DNA from: Axinella damicornis
Lineage: Eukaryota > Porifera > Demospongiae > Axinellida > Axinellidae
Reading direction: 5' to 3'
Assembly: GCA_963931865.1 (NCBI GenBank)
Contig: OZ007508.1
Coordinates: 20,296,201 to 20,360,200 of the forward strand
Length of the DNA stretch: 64,000 nucleotides
In this document: positions 47,583-58,154 of the stretch, in pieces
Position numbering within the stretch: the stretch's first letter is position 1
How the letters are laid out: every line of letters begins with the position of its first letter
Position numbers and translations under genes: made by a program
Notes under the pieces: model-generated
Seen by the model: only the letters and a program-made list of their open reading frames with translations
Databases searched by the model: none
What the model was told of the DNA's origin: nothing

Positions 47583-50500
47583 TTATGCCAGCTTACGGAA
47601 TTCTTGTGTCTGAGATTGAGTTGGGTCACTGAGATTTGTCTGAGTGGTCCGAGTGCTTCCGTAATTTCTGCTCCTAGATCTCCCGGATGGATTTGATGCA
47701 AAGTAAGAATTATCACTGTTAAACCCTCTGCTTGAGTCGCGTGGTCGATAAGTGTTATGTGGGCTGTAGTTCTGCGGGTTTAGCAGCCTGTCAGGTATAT
47801 CAGAGTCGTCAAACTGGTACGTATCAGGAGTTTCTTCACCAATGCTGCTTGTCTCGCTGATAACCACAAAACTTTCATTGTAGTAGCGACGAGCGAATTT
47901 TCCTCGGAACTTTTGGATCCAGTTCTTCCAGCTCAGCAGTTGGTAGATCACTAATCCAACGATGTATACCAGTGGAACGAACATGAGGACATAGTTGATG
48001 TAGAATACTGGATCCGAGATATGTCTGAGGTAGTTGATGCTGAAACAACTGTAGAAACTGAGGCTGTTGAGGATGGCGAGGAGTGTGAAAAAGCCAATGT
48101 CCAGCTTATTGTAGAAGCTCTGCTTGTAGGGCTGTACCAGAGCGAACAGAGTGATGAGCAGGATACACAACACTTGCTGAATGAGGTACTGTACCATCGG
48201 CATTTGTAGCTGCAGTTTGATGTAGATAATCATCACCACAATCCGGAAGATGAAATACAACCCGGCAAAGTATCTGCAGTCCCTGGTGCCTTCCACAGTG
48301 CCGTCCTTGTAGCACCCTTGGAAGGCATCTGCAAAGGTGTGCAGTGCATGAAATGGGCGCCTGCAACGTCCGATACACTTCTGGAAGATTTCCAGTGAGT
48401 AGACGATGAGAATGAGTGGTGGAATCAGCACGAATGTAACCAGGACCACGATCGCCAGCATTGCAAATGCAAGGTGCTCACCACGAAAGGTCTCCATGCT
48501 TGCATCAAAATAAAACCTTTGTTTCCCTACCAGGATACCTGAAACATCTCTCAACTGGATTGGTGACAGCAGGCAGAAGGATACAGACATCAACTTGGTA
48601 TAGGAGAGGAGAATGAACAGTGCAAAGGCGTCAATGATGGATGTTTTAGGCTCCCAGCTGCGCCGAATTCGGTAGAAGCAGTAATGGAATGGTTTCCAAA
48701 ACCACACGATTGGCCTAAAGTTCCGGCCATGCAACTCGATGCACACGTAGCACACAACAATGAGCAGTATAGGGTAAAGTGCTGTCAAGTACCCCAGTGC
48801 CAGCACACTGATGGTGTTCAGGTGTGGGCTGAGACAATAACCTGGTAAAACATCTTTTAAGATGTCCAGGTTCCAGATGCTGTAGGGAATGAGCAACAAG
48901 TCTTCAAACATTCCACCCATGTGTGTGACGCCGTACACCCACGGAAACCTGTTTTGGAAGTAGGGCACGGTAACTATCTGGCTGAAGAAGACAAAGGCAT
49001 TCATAGGTGCTGAGGTAGCACTGATGTTGAGCACGGCCACCACAAGAAAGAACACTGTAATCGGGAGGAACTCGGCTGCTAGGTAGATGAGCCAGTTGAA
49101 TGTGTAGTAACTGCACTCCATACAGTCAAAACGGTAGGAGTTCACTTTGACACCATAGCCTTTCATACACTGCCCACAGAGAGTACCACTACGATAGGTT
49201 GCAGTACAATTCAACTCTGAGGCATTCTTAGGCAGCCTGTAGTCCTGTTGAGAATAGGGGCAGGGAGCAACCACCAATGGTGCACTGTAATTTATGCTAC
49301 CATTGATCAAATACTGGTGTGTCAGACAATTGTCTCGATATAATGTGGCCGTATAATCTTCTTGACTGCAGTTAAAGAACATGGACTCACCACACTTACA
49401 ACTGTGAGCGAACTTACTTGTGTTGTTGAGGTAGGAAGGGTACAGGCCCGGAGGACAGCTGAGGATCGTGACATCAACCATGACTGATATGATACGAGGA
49501 TCCAGGGTTTCTATGACGATTGTCGTCTTCTTGTCAGGCACACCATACATCATGATCGACCCATCCGCTATGTATGAAGAAAATGGTGCAAACATAGAAT
49601 TGTTTCTGCTTGTTGAAGCAGTAAATACTGTGTGACTGATGCTGCTTCCATAATCATTCTGAGTTCCCAGTTTCAGACGAGAAGCAAGGCCGGGAAAGAC
49701 TTTGATGGAGTGAATCTTCTCTGCTGAGGTGTTGTACTTGGCTGGTGCAGTTTCCACCTGAGTTCTACAGTCGGTATTCTCATCAAATTTCCAGTTCCTC
49801 CAGCAAAATACATCTTGGATGATGTTATCTTTTGAATGACCAGCGGTGGTAGTGGATGGCCAAACACAGGGGAGGGTGGAGGTTGTAAATATGGAGTTTC
49901 GAACTATGGAGTTTGGACTTTGCCCGACACTGTTATTGTGGAAGGTGAAGGCTGCGTCCCAGGAATGGGGAGGCTCGGTGTGTTTGTAGTAGCGGATAAA
50001 GCAATTGTGTGCCAGGAATAGATCATGTTCTCCAAAATGGACAGCATATATTGCCCCACCATGCTGAGTAGCAAAGTTGTCTTGGAAATGGAATGTTGTG
50101 TTTTTGTGAGCTACGATCCAAGCACTTCCAAAGAAGGCGGCTGCCCCGCCCACTCTGCCCGAGTTGCCAGTGAAATTCAGTACAGAGGATTCAACAACTT
50201 GGACCCCTACATCTGAGACCACTAGACCTGTACCAATGTTTCCCAAAAATGTTGTGACTCCATGAAATGTTGTTGGCACACGGTTTACGTACAAGGTCCC
50301 TATTCCTAACTGGTAGCCGGTTATATGTTGGAAGAGCTCCTTGTTCCCCTCAAAGATGCAGTTCCTAAATGCCGGTTCCATCAGTGCACCAACACCAGTG
50401 TCAGGGGCCCATACCGACAGGTCAACAGCAAATGCTATTCTTGCCTTGTTTTGTATGAACTGACATTCATTGAATGTGAGGGTGTTCGTGTTAGGGGATC

Positions 50501-51692
50501 CAGGATCCGCTCTTGAGGAGACAAAAGAGATGCCTCCACCCCAGTAGGCAAAGTTCCCTCCAAATATTGTATGATTGAACAGGATGGTATTCTGCTCAAC
50601 TTCTGCCTTGTACTCTGACCACAGCTGCAAGTCCTGTGGGTAGTAGACGAAGTCGATCCGCACCCCACCTCCCGCAGTCGCACCCTGGGGGTCCAGGTCA
50701 TGAATGCTGCAATAGTTAATTCTAAACAACCCCCCTTGCACAGTTACCGTATTGTCCACACTCTGATCGGTGTACTTCAGGTAGAGTCCGCCACCCCAGT
50801 CTGCCTTGTTGTACATGAAGGTGCAGCTGTCAAAAAGGATTGTGTTGTTGTGGCAGTTCCCTTTAAAGCACACGGAGGCCCCCCCACCATTTCCAAGCAT
50901 CATGTGGTGGATGCCATGGGGGAATACCGAATCAATAGGGTAGTTCTTAGAGGTAGCCACATTGCCAAGAAACTGGCAGTTGGTGAATGTGTAAGTGGAA
51001 TCAGAGACGTTCATGACTGGCGTTGCAATGCCACACTCTTGGTCCCCAGGAATACAGTAGGTGAACTCAATTGCTATTCCGCCACCACCAGGGAACTCGT
51101 CATCTTCAGTCACAACATTCCCACTGAAATGGCAATTGTCAAACGTGTTTGTCCCACTTGTGCTGTAAATCACCATCCCGACTCCCCTCGAGTTGGTCAC
51201 AGTTACCGACTCCATGGCCAAATTCTCGCATGAGAGGAAATACAGGCCAACTCGGAACTTCAGGTACGACATGACGCTGCTATTTGTGGTGGTGTTTGTG
51301 CTGGAGCTCAGCTGCACAGCTTCACAACCATAAAAAGTGACGTTTCGAATCTCAATCCTCGTGGAATGTATAAATGTAAGACCACTCTCATTAAGACAGC
51401 ATATCTCAGTGTTGGCATTTCCGACTATTGCCAGGCCATTCCAGTTGGTGAAATTGGCCACATGGCTCGAGTCCAGGTCAAAGCATCCTGGTCCCAGATC
51501 CAGCGTCAGAGAGGAGCCATACTGCTTCACCTCTTCGAAAGCCTTGGTAAGGTTACCACACTCACTGGTGTTATGGTCCGTGCAAGAACCCGCACTACTG
51601 TAGCTGTTCCACTGAACCCGATTGCGGTTCTGAGTCCGCACTGCACTGGCTGTCAGCACCACCAGGAACACCAGCCTCGGAACATCCATCAT
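47583..51692 (-). CDS. Large intronless membrane protein: secreted beta-helix ectodomain, Cys-rich stalk, about nine membrane segments, Tyr/Ser-rich tail
   Basis: A single uninterrupted frame of 1369 residues. A signal peptide (about 1-20, MMDVPRLVFLVVLTASAVRT) is followed by about 740 residues of parallel right-handed beta-helix-like repeats: recurring short blocks such as FTNCQFLGNVAT, LFDSCTFMYNKA and LTFNECQFIQNKA, with Gly-Gly-Gly turns and many N-glycosylation sites. A Cys-rich stalk (about 765-855; CKCGES, CGQCMKGYG, CMEC) leads into about nine hydrophobic segments (864-1258). The cytoplasmic tail of about 110 residues is rich in Ser, Tyr and Asn-Tyr motifs. I do not recognise a named vertebrate homolog. 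The architecture suggests a cell-surface receptor or polymer-binding protein; function is unknown. Absence of introns contrasts with neighbouring genes. Confidence 0.85.
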   Translation of the reverse strand: MMDVPRLVFLVVLTASAVRTQNRNRVQWNSYSSAGSCTDHNTSECGNLTKAFEEVKQYGSSLTLDLGPGCFDLDSSHVANFTNWNGLAIVGNANTEICCLNESGLTFIHSTRIEIRNVTFYGCEAVQLSSSTNTTTNSSVMSYLKFRVGLYFLSCENLAMESVTVTNSRGVGMVIYSTSGTNTFDNCHFSGNVVTEDDEFPGGGGIAIEFTYCIPGDQECGIATPVMNVSDSTYTFTNCQFLGNVATSKNYPIDSVFPHGIHHMMLGNGGGASVCFKGNCHNNTILFDSCTFMYNKADWGGGLYLKYTDQSVDNTVTVQGGLFRINYCSIHDLDPQGATAGGGVRIDFVYYPQDLQLWSEYKAEVEQNTILFNHTIFGGNFAYWGGGISFVSSRADPGSPNTNTLTFNECQFIQNKARIAFAVDLSVWAPDTGVGALMEPAFRNCIFEGNKELFQHITGYQLGIGTLYVNRVPTTFHGVTTFLGNIGTGLVVSDVGVQVVESSVLNFTGNSGRVGGAAAFFGSAWIVAHKNTTFHFQDNFATQHGGAIYAVHFGEHDLFLAHNCFIRYYKHTEPPHSWDAAFTFHNNSVGQSPNSIVRNSIFTTSTLPCVWPSTTTAGHSKDNIIQDVFCWRNWKFDENTDCRTQVETAPAKYNTSAEKIHSIKVFPGLASRLKLGTQNDYGSSISHTVFTASTSRNNSMFAPFSSYIADGSIMMYGVPDKKTTIVIETLDPRIISVMVDVTILSCPPGLYPSYLNNTSKFAHSCKCGESMFFNCSQEDYTATLYRDNCLTHQYLINGSINYSAPLVVAPCPYSQQDYRLPKNASELNCTATYRSGTLCGQCMKGYGVKVNSYRFDCMECSYYTFNWLIYLAAEFLPITVFFLVVAVLNISATSAPMNAFVFFSQIVTVPYFQNRFPWVYGVTHMGGMFEDLLLIPYSIWNLDILKDVLPGYCLSPHLNTISVLALGYLTALYPILLIVVCYVCIELHGRNFRPIVWFWKPFHYCFYRIRRSWEPKTSIIDAFALFILLSYTKLMSVSFCLLSPIQLRDVSGILVGKQRFYFDASMETFRGEHLAFAMLAIVVLVTFVLIPPLILIVYSLEIFQKCIGRCRRPFHALHTFADAFQGCYKDGTVEGTRDCRYFAGLYFIFRIVVMIIYIKLQLQMPMVQYLIQQVLCILLITLFALVQPYKQSFYNKLDIGFFTLLAILNSLSFYSCFSINYLRHISDPVFYINYVLMFVPLVYIVGLVIYQLLSWKNWIQKFRGKFARRYYNESFVVISETSSIGEETPDTYQFDDSDIPDRLLNPQNYSPHNTYRPRDSSRGFNSDNSYFASNPSGRSRSRNYGSTRTTQTNLSDPTQSQTQEFRKLA

Positions 51693-51937
51693 TGGTGGGT
51701 TCAGATCTAAAGAAAGAGCATATTAATTTGTCAGCAGAATACTGCGTAACTTACATGTGATCAAAACACACACAGTCCTACGGTAGTCGCAGCAGCAGAT
51801 CAGAATTTACCTGGTCTTCCAACCAGCGGACTGTCCACCTCGTGATAATTGGTCGCGCAATTCCCCTATGAAATTCTGCGGGGAGTGCAGCCCCACCCAT
51901 TCCCTCTCTAATTTAACCCTTTAATTCCCTCTCTAAT

Positions 51938-52536
51938 TTAACCCTTTAACCACCGAATTCTTCCCACCATTTTCATGCATTCAGCGCACACCACTTTCGT
52001 AGGTACTCCTCTCCCACAGCATTCGCTCCTCAGCGGCCAAACTTGGTGGGGCCCGCACACATGGAGAGACCTCTCTGGCAATACCGTTAATGATATTCAT
52101 GACCCCCACAAGCCCAGCAATCGGAGGCCAAAGGTGGATGTCAGCCGGATTTTCGCCCAGCATTTCCCTAAACTTGGGCCAGATCTGACTGATGGCACAC
52201 CTTACACCACCAATTTGCAGGTTTTCTTGAGGCCCTGGGTGGGGTCTATGAATATCATTAGAATCAAAAATTCTCGGGTCAATGAATCTCATTAAAATCA
52301 AAAGACGCCCACGACAGCCCGAAGGGGGGGCTGCCGCCCCCCCTTCGAAACCCCCCCGCTTGTACGTTTAGTGGGGGAGGCGCGCCGAAATCTGACCAAA
52401 TTTTTGAGTTCGTGCCTTAAAGTCGTCCCTAGGCCCTCTGAAGACTTTTTGGTCTCTTTTTGGACTGGCGAGAAGCCCTACAAGTGCATAGGGTCTAAAT
52501 GACGCATTTATGCGTCAATAGGGCTTAAAGGGTTAA
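51938..52536. mobile_element. About 600-base TTAA-flanked MITE between the beta-helix gene and the oxidoreductase
   Basis: TTAACCCTTTAACC at the left; the right end is the inverse, TTAAGCCC-type, ending GGGTTAA. A 25-base direct repeat (AATTTAACCCTTTAATTCCCT...) precedes the left end. It occupies most of the putative divergent promoter. Confidence 0.65.
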
Positions 52537-52565
52537 CGCACAAAACTTAAACTGTAACAGCGAAG

Positions 52566-54392
52566 ATGGCTTTCGATTTTGCAAGGGCTGTGTTCTGGGC
52601 GCTACTGGTGTACCATGCACTGAAGATATTTACCTGGGGCCCAGGCCAACAACCGTACAACATCCCGATTGAGCTGAGGGAGTTCGACTATGTCATAGTT
52701 GGAGCGGGGACGGCGGGGTGCGTCCTCGCGAGCCGCCTCAGCGAGAATCCGAACGCCAGCGTGCTGCTAATCGAGGCAGGCGGACCGGACGCAATGCGAG
52801 AGATCCACGTTCCGCTGGCCTACAGTCGATTGCAGCTGTCAGGAGTCGACTGGCATTTTCTCACCGCACCACAGAGGAACTCCTGTTTGGCGATGACGGC
52901 TCAGCGTTCTGCGTGGCCGAGGGGTAAAGTACTTGGCGGAACGAGTGCAATCAACGCCATGTTGTACGTCAGGGGCAACCCGGCTGACTACGATCGCTGG
53001 GAGAAAATGGGAGCGAAGGGGTGGGGCTGGAAGGACGTGTTCCCCTACTTCAAGAAGTCAGAGGATTTCAGAGCGGAAGGCGAAGTGGAATACCATGGGA
53101 TAGGAGGGCCCCTCACTGTGGAAAAAGCGAAGTTCGTCACGCCAGCTGCTCAGGCGTTCGTGGAGGCGGGTAAGGAGCTGGGCTATTCTGAAGTGGACTA
53201 CAATGGGAAGTCCCAGGTTGGGTTCAGCTTGGCACAGCAGACCATACGGGATGGTGTCAGATGGTCAACAGCACAGGCCTTCCTTCATCCTGTGCGCCAT
53301 CGCAAGAACCTCTTCATCTTGACTGGGAATGCTGTTAGAACGTTGGCATTTGATGAAGACCGAGCTACTGGTGTGTATGTGGTCAACACAAACAGTTACA
53401 GGACTGGGAAAGAGACACTGTTCCGAGCACGCAGGGAGGTAGTTCTCTCAGCAGGGACAGTTGGTTCCACCAAAATCCTGCTAATGTCAGGAATTGGACC
53501 AGAGGATGAGCTCAATCATAGCTATGTGCCATTCCGGAAGGACTTGCCCGTTGGGAAGAACCTTCAGGACCATCTGATGATACCAGTGGGATTTGATGTG
53601 GAGGACATCCCTCCTTCAAGTGGGTACACCTTCTCTAAGCCATTTGCGGAGTCTGTGTCTGCTCTGTTGGAGTACGTGTTCTACGGTACTGGACCGCTTT
53701 CAGCAAGCCCAATTGAAGCTAGTGCATTCATCCACTCGGGAAGAGAAGGGAAACAGGGTCCAGATACGCAGCTGCTCTTCGTGGCTGGCAACTTCGATCC
53801 TGAAGATCTGCACAAGTTTCATATCTCCCCCCAGGCAGCAGTCCAACTGTTTGGCTACCAAGTACTGGAGGAGACCCCCCGAACCTTGTACCACTTCCTT
53901 ACCATCCAGCTGCACCCCAAGAGCAGGGGGGATATCACATTGGACAAGGTGAGGGGGCCGCTGGAGCCCCCAATAATTAACCCAAACTACCTCACTCATA
54001 TGGACGATGTTGAAGCACACCTTAGGGGCATTCGAACCATTCAGAAACTTGCCAACACATCTGCTTTTGATTACCCTAATTCCAGAGGGGCTCGGTGTGG
54101 TTGTGAGCGTGCTGTTAGTCCGTACCCCTATGATTCAGACGAATTTTGGCGTTGGTATATCCGGAGAATGTCACTCACTACGTACCACCCTGTGGGCACG
54201 TGCAGGATGGGGTCAGTGGAGGATCCGGACACAGTAGTGGACCCTCGTCTGCGCGTGAAGGGTCTGAAAGGTCTTAGGGTGGTCGATGCCTCGGTCATGC
54301 CCGACCTGCCAGCTGGGAATACAAATGCTCCCACCATCATGATAGCAGAGAAGGCTGCTGACATGATCAAGCTGGACAACGGGGGGTTGTAG
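52566..54392 (+). CDS. GMC-family FAD oxidoreductase (choline/alcohol dehydrogenase-like), intronless, membrane-anchored
   Basis: Flavoenzyme oxidising an alcohol group; the substrate is unknown (choline, glucose and long-chain alcohol dehydrogenases all belong here). 608 residues in one exon. An N-terminal hydrophobic segment (about 5-24) may be a membrane anchor. The FAD-binding Rossmann motif [16 protein letters not shown] is at about 45-60, with the FAD-contacting Glu in [12 protein letters not shown] signature 1 is [20 protein letters not shown]; signature 2 ([17 protein letters not shown]) lies near 300. The catalytic His is in [12 protein letters not shown], and the second active-site Asn is in [18 protein letters not shown] at the C-terminus. 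All catalytic residues are intact. The start codon is at 52566. Lack of introns among intron-rich neighbours suggests retroposition or transfer (inference). Confidence 0.95.
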   Translation: MAFDFARAVFWALLVYHALKIFTWGPGQQPYNIPIELREFDYVIVGAGTAGCVLASRLSENPNASVLLIEAGGPDAMREIHVPLAYSRLQLSGVDWHFLTAPQRNSCLAMTAQRSAWPRGKVLGGTSAINAMLYVRGNPADYDRWEKMGAKGWGWKDVFPYFKKSEDFRAEGEVEYHGIGGPLTVEKAKFVTPAAQAFVEAGKELGYSEVDYNGKSQVGFSLAQQTIRDGVRWSTAQAFLHPVRHRKNLFILTGNAVRTLAFDEDRATGVYVVNTNSYRTGKETLFRARREVVLSAGTVGSTKILLMSGIGPEDELNHSYVPFRKDLPVGKNLQDHLMIPVGFDVEDIPPSSGYTFSKPFAESVSALLEYVFYGTGPLSASPIEASAFIHSGREGKQGPDTQLLFVAGNFDPEDLHKFHISPQAAVQLFGYQVLEETPRTLYHFLTIQLHPKSRGDITLDKVRGPLEPPIINPNYLTHMDDVEAHLRGIRTIQKLANTSAFDYPNSRGARCGCERAVSPYPYDSDEFWRWYIRRMSLTTYHPVGTCRMGSVEDPDTVVDPRLRVKGLKGLRVVDASVMPDLPAGNTNAPTIMIAEKAADMIKLDNGGL

Positions 54393-54478
54393 TGATAGTC
54401 ATTGTGTTCAGTATCTTTATTTTCATGGATTTATAACAGAGAGGATGATTCTAAAGCTTATCTTGATTTGATACAGTG

Positions 54479-55855
54479 CTAGCTGGGAGTTTGGACGACC
54501 GGAGAGAGACAAGCTTCTTTGAACTGAGTGTAAGTGGAGGTCTTGGCTGCACGTCTCAGGTTGGCAAAGAACGTTAGGTAGTGGGAAAGATTGTGTCTGC
54601 AGGGAGCAAAGAAATGTTTAACAGAAAGTAAACACATTTTGTTCCTACAGTCAGCAAGCCTTGCTCAAGCTGTCAATTGCATAGCTTGGGTGTGTGTGTG
54701 TGTGTGTGCATGTGTTCCGGGGGAAATGAGTTACGGAAGATATCTCAGGTCTCCATCCAGATTTTATCTTGGAGCTGTGGAAAACGTCTGCGAGATAAAA
54801 TCTGGGCGGAGGCCTGGGAACGAGGCTATACCATACCGACACACAAGCATCACTTGTGAACACGGGTCCAACCCAACAGTGAGCAGTGATTGGAAACAGT
54901 CCAATAGTGCAGGATCTACAAGGCATTTGTGCTTTTTGTACAGTGAATGACAAAAGCTGGGGAGGAGCCTGGGAATGAGGCTAGGTATTTGCTAGAGGGC
55001 TCACATCATGAGCAGAATGTTGGCAAGGATCTCCTTGGTGGCCAGAAGATGGTGGATGTAGGCCCTGGAGTGCTGCTGGCAGGTGTAGCACTCGCAGCCT
55101 CCCAGTACGGGTGAGAGGTCCGTGGCATACCTGCACCATGAGGAGGGGGCGGGATGTCCAGTTTACGGTCAGAGTTTCTTGTGTTAGCATTCCATTGTAA
55201 CCCACTACTAAACAGCAGTAGTGGAAATGTGGGGCATTAGTGATGGCTGTGTGTATGGCTACTGTGCCAAATGAACACATACATATTCCCCCACTTCCTT
55301 CTCAGAGTAGCACTAAGGATGGAGAGGGCTAGCTAGGTATTCGTGTTGTGGAAGGAGTTATGGCAAACGTAATACATTCAAGTGCCAAGCATACGACTGC
55401 CGTACTTGTCTTCCTTCAGACTAATCACACATGAGTGTGGCACTCCTTCCCTCTCCCCCTCCTCCCCCTTCTCCATCGTCCGCTGTGCTGGTAGCTGGTG
55501 GAGGAATGTGAGGGCGTAGCCCTGCTCGGAGGCAGAGTAGGGGTAGGAGCCATCAAACACGTCCACTCCACATTCCACAGCTGTGAAGATCTCCGCTGGA
55601 GTCAAGAGAAGATGAGAGGCAACTTTGGAGTCAACACTTCAACCTTGCCACAGCATGATTGCTACACACGTGGAACTTCAGGCCCATCATCAACCATCCC
55701 AGATACCAATCACAGCAGAAAAACGTACTACAGTGTGACTGATTTAACACCACTCTGAAATCCTCTGCATGTCTCAGAGCACAAATTTAACACTGCATCT
55801 GCATTACTGACTGTAAATGTAATGGCTTGACTGCTTCATACCACATCACTGATCA

Positions 55856-55893
<38 letters not shown>

Positions 55894-57997
55894 TATCGAC
55901 AGGAATGTCTCATCAGCCAGTGGTTGGTCTACCTGACCGTCCTGCAAATCGATGAGGGTTTACAGTGCTGTCGTACAGGCTGTACAGCTACAGCTACTAG
56001 CAGTATATCATCTGTGGTGAAAGCCCTGGGGGACAGTGCAATAGGGACTCACCTGGTGTGCTCATGCCGTGGATGAACCGGGGCTTGTCCGCAGGGAGTA
56101 GTTCAGTGGTGGCTCTGATCACAGTCCCCAGTAACTCACAGCTGTGCTCCAGGTCGAATCCCTCCAGAACAAATCCTGGCAGAACATGTGTGTGTGTGAC
56201 GTGAATGGGGAGGTGTGTGCGTGTGTGTGTGTGTGTACCATCCACAGGCCTCAGCGCAGTCTCAGCGGCTGATCTCCTTCTCTCCTCCAACAGATCGCTG
56301 CCTTCAATGGCCCCCAGCAAGCTGCAACCCTGCAGTGCCTGAGAGCACAGAGACATGCCACTCTCAGCAGGAAGGCTACAGGCACACAGTTTGAGTACAG
56401 GAACTGGTTGGATAGAAACCTTCCCTTGCTAGCACTTCCCACATCCATCAGTGAGCAAGTGCAGAGTGAAGACCTTGCAGCAAGAGAGAGCAGTAGCAGA
56501 CTAGTGCCCACCTTCCTGCCGGCCCTTGCTTCAACTGTCTCATCCAGGAACCTCAGGGTACGGTCCACGGACTTCCTCACCCGCTTCGGCTTGTTCCCAA
56601 CGGAAGGAGAGGAGTCACAGAGGCACTCGAAGGCATCTGGTCGAAATGCCTCAACCAGCTTCAAATGGTCTCCCACAGTGACCTGAGTGAATGTATACCA
56701 GGTGCTGTGCAGGCTGAGGTTGCAAAAACATTCCTACATCCATTGAGTTGTTCATCAAGAGCTACCAGGATGCATGATGCAGTTAGGTCAGCTATATCAA
56801 GCATTGTGCACTGCATGTACAGCATTATTGTCATTTCTAAGAACAGCAGATTGCCATCTGCCAGCTAGCCACGTATGGTGAAGTTACTCTTACAAACTCA
56901 ATGGAAGCAGTACTGTAACAATAGCCTCCACATAGTCCAGTTCTGTGTGGTAATGCTGTGCCCTGATGAAGACTACAACGCTAGAGTCAAACACCGGAAA
57001 TTACGAAGAATGTTTTTCTGAAATTTGCATTGAAACTTTGTTATTCTACTAGCCAACCAATTGAACAGTGTTTAACTGTTTCTTACCATCTTTCTTCCCC
57101 CGTTGGTCCACAAGGAGGTACTCTTCTCTGCGTTATACCCGGGACGGGGTGGGGCGTGCGGATCCTGCACCGACAGATACAGGAAGTGGTCCTACGGGGA
57201 AACAGGGGCATCTATCATAAATTTGGAGCACACATCATCAATACGAACGTACCTTCATGTTTAGAAACCTGTGAATGCCCTGCCCATACTGAGCCAGGAC
57301 CTCTGCTCCAGGCAACTCATAACTGCAGAAATTCAGGAAGTGTGGATCAATAGACAATATCCCACTGAGGTTTGACCAATCAGAGGAATATATTCAGCAC
57401 CTACGCAGTACCCTTGACCAATTAATGGTGGATAGTCTATTGTTCACACATAGAGGGTATTATTGGCCTATTTTGATTTGGTGCAGAATGTTGAATTTTA
57501 CGAAGTGGTTATTGGTCCGGCAGGAAGTAGGATGATGGGTTAGGGTATATTAGGGCCAGGGCCAGTGCTGATTTTCTAATGCTTAACGACAGTACACAGA
57601 CCCTACTATTTTTTTTGCCCATGATGATATAAATGAGCATTGCTGTGCATGTCAATCTGCACATTTCTTGCACAGAAACAGAATACGTACACATAATATA
57701 GGTGGGACGTAATTTTCCCTCTGCAATCTGGGAACAGGACTACGGAAGGGTTCCGTGGTGTGCATAAACAGTAATGTGTGTATTACATCCTCACAGTGTG
57801 GGTAGAGTGAGGAGGGATGCCTTTGGTCTGTTGGCCACACCCCCCAGCATGTCACTGGTGAGATAGGGGACCACGCCCACTCTGGTGTACAGCAGGCAGA
57901 GGGGAGTCTCTGCTGATCTTTGACCTCCACCAGCACCAAACAGCACTCTCCCAAGCCGCACCCCATGCGAGGTCACATCCTCTAACACATACTGCAT
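54479..57997 (-). CDS. QTRT2: Queuine tRNA-ribosyltransferase accessory subunit 2 (QTRT2), nine exons
   Basis: Non-catalytic partner of QTRT1 in the enzyme that exchanges queuine into the tRNA wobble position. Exons, high to low: 57795-57997, 57253-57322, 57087-57191, 56512-56682, 56239-56338, 56053-56175, 55406-55595, 55005-55130, 54479-54596; phases close, 401 residues (human 415). N-terminus resembles QTRT2 (TPLCLLYTRVGVVPYLT). Further matches: DHFLYLSVQDPHAP, KRVRKSVDRTLRFLDE, GAIEGSDLLEERRRSA, DKPRFIHGMSTP, VDVFDGSYPYSASEQGYAL. The zinc site GCECYTCQQHSRAYIHHLL is present (Cys-X-Cys-X2-Cys plus His). The start region and lack of the catalytic QTRT1 context favour QTRT2. Confidence 0.94.
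54700..54990. repeat. Foldback and dispersed repeat downstream of the oxidoreductase
   Basis: TG repeat, then CCAGATTTTATCTT facing AGATAAAATCTGG (inverted, about 30 bases apart). Next is a GGGGAGGAGCCTGGGAATGAG block also found near 46900. No coding sequence. Confidence 0.55.
55855..55893. repeat. (TAGA)n microsatellite in a QTRT2 intron
   Basis: About nine to ten GATA/TAGA units. Confidence 0.95.
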
Positions 57998-58154
57998 CTT
58001 AGAACAGCAACCCTGGGCGCCGGCGCCGTGCGCGAAATTGACCGGCCGGGAGTTTCATTATAACCCCGCCCACTTCACTTCCGTCTTGTCGCTCGATTTA
58101 AAGCGCACCGATACAATCGACCATGGTGTGAATGACTCTTGCTCACTCGGGAAG
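57998..58154. promoter_or_regulatory. Divergent promoter region of QTRT2 and NELFE
   Basis: 157 bases separate the two start codons. A GC-rich core with GGGCGCCGGCGCCGTGCGCG near 58015 and no TATA box fits a bidirectional housekeeping promoter. Confidence 0.6.

Noticed and set aside
50700..51233. Plus-strand frame antisense to the beta-helix gene
   Set aside because: Shadow frame; the minus-strand frame is continuous for 1369 residues with signal peptide, repeats and membrane segments.
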